DNA of 64,000 nucleotides from positions 1 through 64,000 of the forward strand of contig JAKLJY010000009.1 in the NCBI GenBank assembly GCA_023150895.1, written 5' to 3'. The translations under genes and the position numbers were made by a program. Below, one piece after another: positions 50,870 to 57,724 of this stretch (its first letter is position 1; each line of letters opens with the position of its first letter). Source of the DNA: Myxococcota bacterium. Lineage in GTDB: Bacteria; Myxococcota_A; Bradymonadia; UBA7976; UBA1532. Under the pieces are notes generated by a model. The model was not told the origin of the DNA. It made no database searches and was given only the letters and a program-made list of their open reading frames with translations.

Positions 50870-51516
50870 GGCACCCACCCGGCGGGGGTCGCCACCCGGG
50901 CACCGGCCGCACGCCGAATGCGCGCGATCAGCGCACCGGCGCCGAGTCTGTCTTCCGCCGGCGGGTCGACGACGCGCAGCGGGCCGACGGCGCGCTCTCC
51001 CGGCCCGAATGCCACCCGCTCGGCATCGACCGTCCGTCGGGCGTATGCGTGCCCATCCGTCCCCGTCTCGAGGGTGAACTTGCCGAGGGCGAGGCCGGCG
51101 ACCACCAGGCGATCGTCCGCAGTGCGCTCGAGGAAGACGATGACACGCTCGCCGGGCTCGAAGACGGCCGCGCCCGGCACCCGGTGGTGGTGCATCACAC
51201 CGCCCATGCGGACCGAGCCGCCGGGGGTCGTCAGGACGACGGTCTGCGGGGTCGGCGAACCGACCAGGGTCCGTTCGACTCGAAGATGGGACTCGGTCTC
51301 CACGCGCAGGCGGGTCCCCTCGCCCACGGCGCGGACGCGCACGTCGACGACGGTGGCGACGACGACGCGCTCGGACACGGCGACGAGGCCCTCGATGCCC
51401 CGATCGACGACGGTGGTGGCCATCGCGGGTTCAGGACGCACACCGAGGCCGGCGACACCGAGGGCGAGGCAAAGGAGTGTCGTCGCGCGGCGCCGCGGGG
51501 CAGTGGGTCCATGCAT
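50866..51516 (-). CDS. Secreted protein coupled to the matrixin, unknown function
   Basis: 216 residues with a signal peptide (TLLCLALGVAGLGVRPEPAMA). The rest is one beta-rich domain: LVAVSERVVVATVVDVRVRA, RVERTLVGSPTPQTVVLTTPGG and GERVIVFLERTADDRLVVAG. No Cys outside the signal peptide and no catalytic motif. Its stop overlaps the matrixin start (ATGA) and it begins 3 bases after the CAP-domain gene, so the three form a tight operon. A matrixin inhibitor or chaperone is possible but unproven. Confidence 0.8.
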   Translation of the reverse strand: MHGPTAPRRRATTLLCLALGVAGLGVRPEPAMATTVVDRGIEGLVAVSERVVVATVVDVRVRAVGEGTRLRVETESHLRVERTLVGSPTPQTVVLTTPGGSVRMGGVMHHHRVPGAAVFEPGERVIVFLERTADDRLVVAGLALGKFTLETGTDGHAYARRTVDAERVAFGPGERAVGPLRVVDPPAEDRLGAGALIARIRRAAGARVATPAGWVP

Positions 51517-51519
51517 GGC

Positions 51520-52581
51520 TCAGTCCATGAACGCTTCGGTCCAGTAGTTCGACCCGCCGCACGGATCGTGACCGACGCCGAAGCGGCTGAAGTTCCCCAT
51601 GATGTTGGCGTAGTGGCCGGGACTGTTCATCCACATGTCGTGGACGCCCTCGGGGCTCCCGGTACCATAGGCGACGTTCTCGCCCCAGCCCCCGAAGCGG
51701 CCCCCGGCGCGGCGCAGACGGTCGCCCGCATCGCTGCCGTCCGAACCGGTGTGACTCATCCAGCCCATCTGACACTGATCGCGGCTGTGGGCCTGTGCAG
51801 CCTGCACCGCGGCGGGATCACACGTCAGCGGCGAGAGACCGTTGCGCACCCGCGCTTCGTTGACGAGTTCGGCGACCCGCGTTTCCGTCGCCGTGCCACA
51901 GCTTCCGGGGGGCAAAGGGGCCGGCGGCGGGCTCTCCGGCTCATCGGGGGGCGTGTCGCCACCGCCGGGTCCCGCGCCGTTGCCGCCACAGTCGTAACCG
52001 GTCCGATTGTCCACCCACCCGCAGCCCTGCCCGCTCCAGGCGCAGTCCCAGACGACGAGAAACCCGTTGTCGCAGTACCGCAGAACGGTGCCCTCGCACT
52101 CGCCGATGAAGTCGATGCCACCACACGGGCCGTCGTTCTGCGGGGGCGGCGCCTCGGGACCCGGATCGACCGGCGGCGGCGACTCCGGCGAGGCCCCCGC
52201 ATCGGGCAACACGAGGGGCGGGGCGCCGGCGTCGGGTGTTTCTACGGCCTCGGGTGCAGGGGGATCGACCCGCTGCGGCGGGAGATCGTCGACGGGCGCG
52301 CCGGGACCGGGAGACGGCGCGGCGCCTGCCCCGCCCGTTCCTCCGGGCGCACCGGGGGAGAAACCACCGACGGGCAGCGCATTCGGATCGATGAAACCGG
52401 GTGGTGTGTCGCCCGCGTCGGCCCCCTCGTCGACGAGGGCGGCCTGCGTGCAACTCGCCGCGAGCCCGGCGAGCCCGACGAAGGCGAGCCCTCGGAGCAG
52501 CCCGCGGCGGGCGCGGCGGGCGCGGCGGGCGCGGCGGGAAGACTCGAGGGTCGAGACACCGATGTCACGGACGGACGGCAT
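51520..52581 (-). CDS. Lipoprotein with six-Cys domain and CAP (SCP/PR-1) domain
   Basis: About 353 residues. An Arg-rich start (SSRRARRARRARRG) precedes a lipobox LAASC. A Gly/Pro/Asp linker leads to a six-Cys domain (about 150-200) of the pattern C-GIDFIG-C-EGTVLRY-C-DNGFLVVWD-C-GQG-C-GWVDNRTGYD-C, the same module as in the frameshifted gene at 39.8-40.8 kb. The C-terminal 125 residues are a CAP domain: HSRDQCQMGWMSHTGSDGS, GWGENVAYGTGS, VHDMWMNSPGHYANIM, with the conserved His and Glu. The ATG at 52581 is preferred for signal peptide length, but 52617 is also open. Confidence 0.87.
   Translation of the reverse strand: MPSVRDIGVSTLESSRRARRARRARRGLLRGLAFVGLAGLAASCTQAALVDEGADAGDTPPGFIDPNALPVGGFSPGAPGGTGGAGAAPSPGPGAPVDDLPPQRVDPPAPEAVETPDAGAPPLVLPDAGASPESPPPVDPGPEAPPPQNDGPCGGIDFIGECEGTVLRYCDNGFLVVWDCAWSGQGCGWVDNRTGYDCGGNGAGPGGGDTPPDEPESPPPAPLPPGSCGTATETRVAELVNEARVRNGLSPLTCDPAAVQAAQAHSRDQCQMGWMSHTGSDGSDAGDRLRRAGGRFGGWGENVAYGTGSPEGVHDMWMNSPGHYANIMGNFSRFGVGHDPCGGSNYWTEAFMD
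52503..52538 (-). repeat. 9-bp tandem repeat in a signal-peptide coding region
   Basis: Four perfect copies of CGCGGCGGG encode the Arg-Arg-Ala series before the hydrophobic core of the CAP lipoprotein. Slippage would change the number of positive charges without a frameshift. Confidence 0.75.
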
Positions 52582-52709
52582 GGGCCCGAGTGGTGCACAC
52601 GCCGTGCCACCGGCCATTCACCGGCGGTCCCCGCCGCAACACCCGGCCGCGGCACCGGGTCGCGCGGGGAAGCGTGACCTGCGCGCCCCACCCCTGCGAC
52701 CGCGGCGGC

Positions 52710-53516
52710 TCAGCCGCGCACGGGCGCTCCCACCGTCACCGCCGCCGCCGCCCCGGGGGGTGCCCCCAGGCCGATGCCCGCCGCCCGCAGCGTATCGTTG
52801 ACCGCGCGCGACAACGCACTGCGCGCCCCGAGGACGTCGCTCTCCCCGATCCAGACACGCAACTGCGCCCGCATCGTCAGCTCGCCGAGGGCCTCGATCT
52901 GCACGAACGGCGCCGGCTCGACCAGGACGACCTCGCAGCGGCGGGCCGCGTCGAGGAGGGCCGCCTGCAGCGCATCGATGGGCGTATCGAGGGGGACGTG
53001 CACGGCGACGTCGAGGCGGCGCACCGTGTACCGGCTGAAGTTGTGAATCACCGCCTTCAGCAGCGTTTCGTTGGGGATGCGCACGAAGACGTTCTGGACC
53101 GTTCGAAGTTTGGTGCTGAGCGGATCGACGCTCAGCACCACGCCCTCGTGCTCCCCGACCTTGACGTAGTCTCCGACCTTGAACGGCTCGTCGGCGGCCA
53201 GAAAGAGCCCGCCGATCAGGTTGGACAGCGACGTCTGGCTGGCGAAGCCGACCGCCACCGAGACGAGACCGCCCGTCACGAGCAAGGGTCCCGGCTCGTA
53301 CCCGATGGCTTCGAGGGCGACGAAGGCGCCCGTGAGCAGCACGCCCCAGTAGAGCACGGCCCGCGCGATGTTCATGCGCGGATTGGTGGACTTGCGCGAG
53401 ATCGCCGCGCGCAGCAGCCGTGCGGCCAGATAGGCCCCCGCCAGGATGATCAGCGCCGTCAGGACCTTGGCGAGCAGGCCCTTGCCGACGTAGGCCTGAA
53501 TGAACTTGAGCAGCAT
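52710..53516 (-). CDS. MscS-family mechanosensitive channel
   Basis: 268 residues, close to E. coli MscS (286). Two or three membrane helices (about 15-38, 50-70, 76-106), the last being the pore helix GLVSVAVGFASQTSLSNLIGG, followed by the beta domain EPFKVGDYVKVGEHEGVV and the mixed domain IPNETLLKAVIHNFSRYTVRR. Normally opens on membrane tension to release ions. ATG shares one base with the stop of the upstream unknown gene (TGATG). A hairpin ACCCGG/CCGGGT at 52641-52660 follows the stop and could end this operon before the CAP gene. Confidence 0.92.
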   Translation of the reverse strand: MLLKFIQAYVGKGLLAKVLTALIILAGAYLAARLLRAAISRKSTNPRMNIARAVLYWGVLLTGAFVALEAIGYEPGPLLVTGGLVSVAVGFASQTSLSNLIGGLFLAADEPFKVGDYVKVGEHEGVVLSVDPLSTKLRTVQNVFVRIPNETLLKAVIHNFSRYTVRRLDVAVHVPLDTPIDALQAALLDAARRCEVVLVEPAPFVQIEALGELTMRAQLRVWIGESDVLGARSALSRAVNDTLRAAGIGLGAPPGAAAAVTVGAPVRG

Positions 53517-54247
53517 CAGTCGGACCCCATCGCGCGCTGTGTCAACGCCCGCACGAAGCTGCGCAGGCTGAAAGAGCCCGTATCCGACGAGGGGCCGAAG
53601 CGCAGCGAGACATCCGGGCGCGGGACCTCGGCGAGAATGCGCACCTCGACCGCGTCGTCGTCGGCGAGGTCGACCTCGACGGCCGAGGCGAAGAGTTGCC
53701 GCCCGCCGGCCCACAGAGACAGACCGCCCCGCGGGAGCATGACCCGGTCGAGGCTGCGCACCCCCTCCTCGGGGAGGGCGACGCGCAGGGGCAGCACGGC
53801 GAGGCCCTCACCGACCGACCCCGCCGCGTCGTGCAGCGTCACGTCGACACATCGGGCCATCTGCGGCGCGTCCACCTGTCCGACCGCCAGCCGCCGTCGC
53901 AGCGCCGGGACGGTCTGTTCGAGCACGGGAACCGCGACCGCGCGGTCACCGACGGGCATGTGTTCGACGCGCAGGTTGACCGGCAGGCCGGCGTAGACCA
54001 CGGCGCGACCGGCCCCGGGGGCGAGGTCGAGGCGCGCGTCGAAACGCAGCACCAGCGGCTCGTCGGGCACCGTCGGCACCAGGCGCAGATACCCGCCGGG
54101 CAGGCGCAACAGTCTCGGGGCCTGCGGCGGCGGCGTTCGCCAGAGGTGCGTCTCCGGTGCCCCCGCACGGGCGAGCGCGAGCCCCATCGGCAGTTCGAGG
54201 CGCTCGCCCGCCGTCGAGAGCGGCCAGGTCTCGTCCCAGTCGATCAC
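53516..54247 (-). CDS. Unknown protein coupled to OmpA-like and MscS genes
   Basis: 243 residues from a GTG overlapping the stop of the OmpA-like gene (GTGA); the frame is open further upstream but only as a shadow. No signal peptide, so cytoplasmic. The sequence is beta-rich with many Pro and Leu (LLRLPGGYLRLVPTVPDEP, VLRFDARLDLAPGAG, VVYAGLPVNLRVEHMPVGD, LSLWAGGRQLFASAVEVDLA) and has one Cys (MARCVDVTLHD). No motif recognised. Its fixed place immediately before the channel suggests it binds the cytoplasmic domain of MscS. Confidence 0.75.
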   Translation of the reverse strand: MIDWDETWPLSTAGERLELPMGLALARAGAPETHLWRTPPPQAPRLLRLPGGYLRLVPTVPDEPLVLRFDARLDLAPGAGRAVVYAGLPVNLRVEHMPVGDRAVAVPVLEQTVPALRRRLAVGQVDAPQMARCVDVTLHDAAGSVGEGLAVLPLRVALPEEGVRSLDRVMLPRGGLSLWAGGRQLFASAVEVDLADDDAVEVRILAEVPRPDVSLRFGPSSDTGSFSLRSFVRALTQRAMGSD

Positions 54248-55305
54248 AGGCGCCGCCACCCGCCCGCCGCGTAGGCGCCGACGCCGGGCGGAGCGTTCGA
54301 GATGACGTAGACGGCCCGACGGTTGCGCGCCTCGTCCACGTTGTCTCCGGTCTCGACGGCCAGGCCGTGCTCGCCCGCGCCGTGGTAATACACCGGGACC
54401 TTCAGACCGTTCTTGCGGAAATACTCGGCGATGACCCGCGCCCGCTTCTCGCTGAGGCTCTGATTGTCGCCGTTGCTGCCGACGGTGTCCGTGTGACCGG
54501 CCACGAAGAGGGCGGCGTCCGTGGCCGCCTCGTGCCCGAGTTCCTCGCGGAAACGCGTCAGCTCGTCGTTCACCGCGGCGATGGCCCGCTGGAGCTTGGG
54601 GAACTCGCTCTCGCGAATGTCCCAGCGGCCGGACTCGAAGATGACGTCGTCGTGGGGCACCTCGGCGTACCAGCTCACCGCGCGCAACTGCGACCAGAGC
54701 CCGAAAGTGTCCGTCAGGCGAAGATCGACGCGGCGGATGTCCGGTCCGGTCGCCGGCCAAGAGACCGTCGTCGGCGCGCCGGCGCCCGTCCCGGCGAGGT
54801 CGACCTGCGTGTTGACGACCTCTTGCCCGCTCTTGTCGAAGACGACGACGTCGGCGCTCTTCAGGGGCCGGTTCGCGACGAGCACCACCCGGCCGGTGGG
54901 CAGGTTGGTGTCCCCGGTGAGTTTGATGACGAGGTCGTCGAGGGCCGCGACCTCGAAGTCGAACTCCATCGACGTCGGGCCCTCGGCCGTGCGGGCGGTG
55001 ATGCGGGCGTGCCAGGCCGCCTTGCCCGGCGGTGTCTTGAAGTTCACCCGGTGCTCCGCGCCGCCGCCCAGGTTGCCGCGCTTGAGCACCTGCCGGGTCT
55101 TGCCGGCCGTCAGCTCGATGGTCACGTCGCGGACGTCCTTCTCGGGGAACAGGATGAGCAGGCCGGGCTCGCCCTTGGGGACGACGTCCTGGACGCGGTA
55201 GCGCCAGACCGAGTCCTGTGCGTGGAGGGGGGACGCGGCGAGCAGGGTCAGAAGCAGGGTGAGCAAGAGGCTCGGGGCGGCGGGGGAAAAACAGGTGCGG
55301 GACAT
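54244..55305 (-). CDS. OmpA-like peptidoglycan-binding periplasmic protein
   Basis: 353 residues. Signal peptide ending SPLHAQ (about 30). Residues 35-225 form two beta sandwiches (VRDVTIELTAGKTRQVLKRG, PPGKAAWHARITARTAEGP; LKSADVVVFDKSGQEVV). The C-terminal 120 residues are an OmpA-family domain: FVAGHTDTVGSNGDNQSLSE, KRARVIAEYFRKNGL, and EARNRRAVYVIS, with the Asp and Arg that hold diaminopimelate. No N-terminal barrel, so it is a soluble or lipid-free periplasmic anchor to peptidoglycan. Followed by an overlapping unknown gene and MscS. Confidence 0.92.
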   Translation of the reverse strand: MSRTCFSPAAPSLLLTLLLTLLAASPLHAQDSVWRYRVQDVVPKGEPGLLILFPEKDVRDVTIELTAGKTRQVLKRGNLGGGAEHRVNFKTPPGKAAWHARITARTAEGPTSMEFDFEVAALDDLVIKLTGDTNLPTGRVVLVANRPLKSADVVVFDKSGQEVVNTQVDLAGTGAGAPTTVSWPATGPDIRRVDLRLTDTFGLWSQLRAVSWYAEVPHDDVIFESGRWDIRESEFPKLQRAIAAVNDELTRFREELGHEAATDAALFVAGHTDTVGSNGDNQSLSEKRARVIAEYFRKNGLKVPVYYHGAGEHGLAVETGDNVDEARNRRAVYVISNAPPGVGAYAAGGWRRL

Positions 55306-55332
55306 GGTCGCAGACCTCGGTCGGTGGGTCGG

Positions 55333-56034
55333 TCAGGGGCTTTCCGGGTTATCGTCCGGCTGGCTCTCGAACTGGAAGGGGAAGCGGACGACGATCTCGC
55401 CGTCGCCGCCGGTCGACGCCGGCGGGTCGAACTCGACGTCTCCCAACGCCTTGAGGACGCACATGCCGAGGAAGGGATTCAGCATGCCCTCGTCGGTGCC
55501 GCCCTCGTCGATGTCGGCCTCGCGGATGCGCCCGCGGCCGCCCGCCTGGGCGATGACGAACTCGACGAGCAGCTTGCCGGACAGGCCCGGCTTCTGGGCG
55601 AGGGCCTCTTCGTAGCACTTCTTGACTGCCGGGGTGGCCGCGGCGACGCCGGCGCGCACGGACTCGGACGAGAGGAGGCCGGCCTTCTGCGGCACCGTGC
55701 TCGGGGCGGCCCGGGCGATCGCCGGGTTCTGGCGGGCCGAGTCGATGATCGAGCCGGGCGAGAGACCGCTGCCGGGGGCCATCGACCCCGAGGTCACCGG
55801 CGGGGCGACCGTCGATGATGCCGGGCCCGAAACCGGCGGCGGGTCGTTCGTCGTGCCCGCGCCCGCGGCCGTGCCTGGCGACGCCGCGCCCGTCGACCGC
55901 GAGACGATGAGCTCCGGGGGTCCGGCCAGGGGGCCGCTCCGGGACGCGCCCCCTCCGGGCCCGCCACCGACCCACAGCCAGACGAGGGCCATGAGGGCCG
56001 CGCCGATGACGATGCCGAGAAACAGGGTGCGCAT
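55333..56034 (-). CDS. AgmX/PglI-type, inner-membrane-anchored protein
   Basis: 233 residues. ATG 56034 has GGAG upstream. One N-terminal membrane helix (FLGIVIGAALMALVWLWV, 5-22), a Gly/Pro/Ser linker (24-115) and a C-terminal TonB-like domain (about 125-225): VRAGVAAATPAVKKCYEEAL, PGLSGKLLVEFVIAQAG, GMCVLKALGDVEFDPPA. That layout is typical of the AgmX/PglI family linked to gliding and envelope energy transfer in myxobacteria. First gene of the AgmX-OmpA-unknown-MscS group, with 27 bases to the OmpA-like gene. Divergent from the SDR gene over 59 bases. Confidence 0.87.
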   Translation of the reverse strand: MRTLFLGIVIGAALMALVWLWVGGGPGGGASRSGPLAGPPELIVSRSTGAASPGTAAGAGTTNDPPPVSGPASSTVAPPVTSGSMAPGSGLSPGSIIDSARQNPAIARAAPSTVPQKAGLLSSESVRAGVAAATPAVKKCYEEALAQKPGLSGKLLVEFVIAQAGGRGRIREADIDEGGTDEGMLNPFLGMCVLKALGDVEFDPPASTGGDGEIVVRFPFQFESQPDDNPESP

Positions 56035-56093
56035 GTCGTCTCCGCCGCCGGGGCCGCTTGACCCTCCGCGGTCTGCGGGGGTATTGGGGCCCC

Positions 56094-56891
56094 ATGCGAG
56101 CAAGCGCGATCTACCGTTCCGATCTGCTCCGAGACAAGGTCGTCGTGATCACCGGCGGCGGCTCCGGCATCGGGCAGGCCATCGCCCTCGAGTGCGCGCG
56201 CTTGGGCGCCCGCGTCGCCATCGGCGGCCGGTCCCCCGAAAAGCTCGCGGCCACCCGTGCCCTCGTCGAGGCCGACGGTGGCGCCGTGTTCACCCATGCG
56301 GTGGACATCCGCGACACCGAGAGCATCGACGCGTTTGCTGCCGCGGTGACCGCCGGGGTCGGCCCCGTCGACGTGCTCGTCAACAACGCCGGCGGTCAGT
56401 TCATGTCGCACGCCATCGACATCCGGCCGAAGGGCTGGAAGGCCGTCGTCGACACCAACCTGAACGGCACGTGGTTCGTCACGCAGGCCTTCGGGCGGCA
56501 GATGATCGCGCGCCGCAGCGGGCGCGTGATCAACATCGTCGCGAACATGTGGCGCGGGTTTCCGGGGATGGCGCACACCGGCGCCGCGCGGGCGGCCGTG
56601 GTCAACCTGACGCAGACCCTCGCGCTGGAGTGGGCGAAACACGGCATCCTGGTCAACGCCGTCGCCCCCGGCATCATCGAGTCGAGCGGCCTGGACAACT
56701 ACGGCCCCGAGATGAAGGCCATGGTGCAAGCCGAGATGCCGAAACACGTGCCTCTCAAGCGCCTCGGCACGGTCGACGACGTCGCCTTCGCGGTCGTCTA
56801 CCTGGCGAGCCCCGCCGGCGACTTCGTGACCGGCGAGACGGTCTGCGTGGACGGCGGACAGAAGCTCTGGGGCATGGCATTCCCCCCCTGA
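56094..56891 (+). CDS. SDR-family oxidoreductase, trans-2-enoyl-CoA reductase (PECR)-like
   Basis: 265 residues. Rossmann motif TGGGSGIG (20-27), VNNAGG near 105, and a C-terminal VDGG. The classical YxxxK is missing: its place reads GMAHTGAARAAV. The peroxisomal trans-2-enoyl-CoA reductase has the same deviation (HSGAARAG), and NLTQTLALEWAKHG, APGIIESSGLDNYGPEM and VPLKRLGTVDDVA also fit it, so NADPH-dependent reduction of an enoyl-CoA is the best guess. An in-frame start 36 bases upstream exists but ATG 56094 matches the family N-terminus. The ElbB gene follows 38 bases later. Confidence 0.85.
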   Translation: MRASAIYRSDLLRDKVVVITGGGSGIGQAIALECARLGARVAIGGRSPEKLAATRALVEADGGAVFTHAVDIRDTESIDAFAAAVTAGVGPVDVLVNNAGGQFMSHAIDIRPKGWKAVVDTNLNGTWFVTQAFGRQMIARRSGRVINIVANMWRGFPGMAHTGAARAAVVNLTQTLALEWAKHGILVNAVAPGIIESSGLDNYGPEMKAMVQAEMPKHVPLKRLGTVDDVAFAVVYLASPAGDFVTGETVCVDGGQKLWGMAFPP

Positions 56892-56929
56892 TGGCGCGCC
56901 GGACGGCACGCAAAGACGAGGACACGAAC

Positions 56930-57607
56930 ATGGCCAACGAAAAAGTCGGTGTGGTGCTCTCCGGGTGCGGTCACTACGACGGTGCCGAGATTCGGGAGGC
57001 CGTCTTCACCCTGCTTGCGCTCGACGAGCGACATGCCCACGCGCTGTGCATGGCCCCCAACGTGCCGCAGATGCACGTCGTCGATCACATCACCGGCGAG
57101 ACCGCCGGCACGCGCAACGTGCTGAGCGAGTCGGCCCGCATCGCGCGCGGTGACATCCGGGACCTCGCCGCCGTCACCGCCGACGAGCTCGACGCCCTGA
57201 TCTTCCCCGGAGGTTACGGCGTCGCCAAGAACCTCTGCGACTTCGCCGTCCGCGGCGCCGAGTGCGAGGTGAACCCCGAGGTCGCGCGCCTCGTGCGCGA
57301 GATGTACGCCGCCCGCAAGCCCCTCGGCTTCATCTGCATCGCGCCCGCCATGGCCGCGGTGATCTTCCGCGAAGCGGGCATCGACGGCGTGCAGCTGACC
57401 ATCGGCGACGAAGACACCGGCACCGCCCGCGCCATCGAGGGTCAGGGCGCCGTCCACGTCGCCTGCCCCGTCGGCGAGGCCCGCGTCGACGCCGCCCACC
57501 GGGTCGTGAGCACGCCGGCATACATGTACAGCGCGCCGCGCATCAGCGAGGTCCGCCGCGGCATCGCCGAGCTCGTCGACCGGGTGATCGGGATGGTCGG
57601 GCGGTAA
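56930..57607 (+). CDS. elbB: ElbB, DJ-1/PfpI-like isoprenoid-associated glyoxalase
   Basis: 225 residues; E. coli ElbB has 217. Nearly all family blocks are present: VGVVLSGCGHYDGAEIREAV (6-25), DHITGE (52-57), TRNVLSESARIARGDI (61-76), LDALIFPGGYGVAKNL (87-102), KPLGFICIAPAM (130-141, nucleophile Cys136) and VVSTPAYM. ElbB has reported glyoxalase activity and is annotated as acting in isoprenoid biosynthesis. ATG 56930 has GAGG eight bases upstream; an ATG at 56891 overlapping the SDR stop is less likely. It is 48 kb from fni, so no operon link to the mevalonate genes. Confidence 0.94.
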   Translation: MANEKVGVVLSGCGHYDGAEIREAVFTLLALDERHAHALCMAPNVPQMHVVDHITGETAGTRNVLSESARIARGDIRDLAAVTADELDALIFPGGYGVAKNLCDFAVRGAECEVNPEVARLVREMYAARKPLGFICIAPAMAAVIFREAGIDGVQLTIGDEDTGTARAIEGQGAVHVACPVGEARVDAAHRVVSTPAYMYSAPRISEVRRGIAELVDRVIGMVGR

Positions 57608-57655
57608 GGCCCGAGCGCGGGGGCCGAGGGCGGCGGGCGCCCTGCGGGATTCCCC

Positions 57656-57685
57656 TTGCTCGACTTCAGGGCATTCCCGTAGAAC
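57656..57685 (+). promoter_or_regulatory. Candidate promoter for the large lipoprotein gene
   Basis: TTGCTC (57656-57661) and TAGAAC (57680-57685), 18 bases apart, resemble a weak sigma-70 -35/-10 pair about 40 bases before the ATG at 57725, in a patch less GC-rich than its flanks. Confidence 0.35.
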
Positions 57686-57724
57686 GGCCCCCTTCCATCC
57701 GCCAATGAGCCAGCGGACCCCTCG

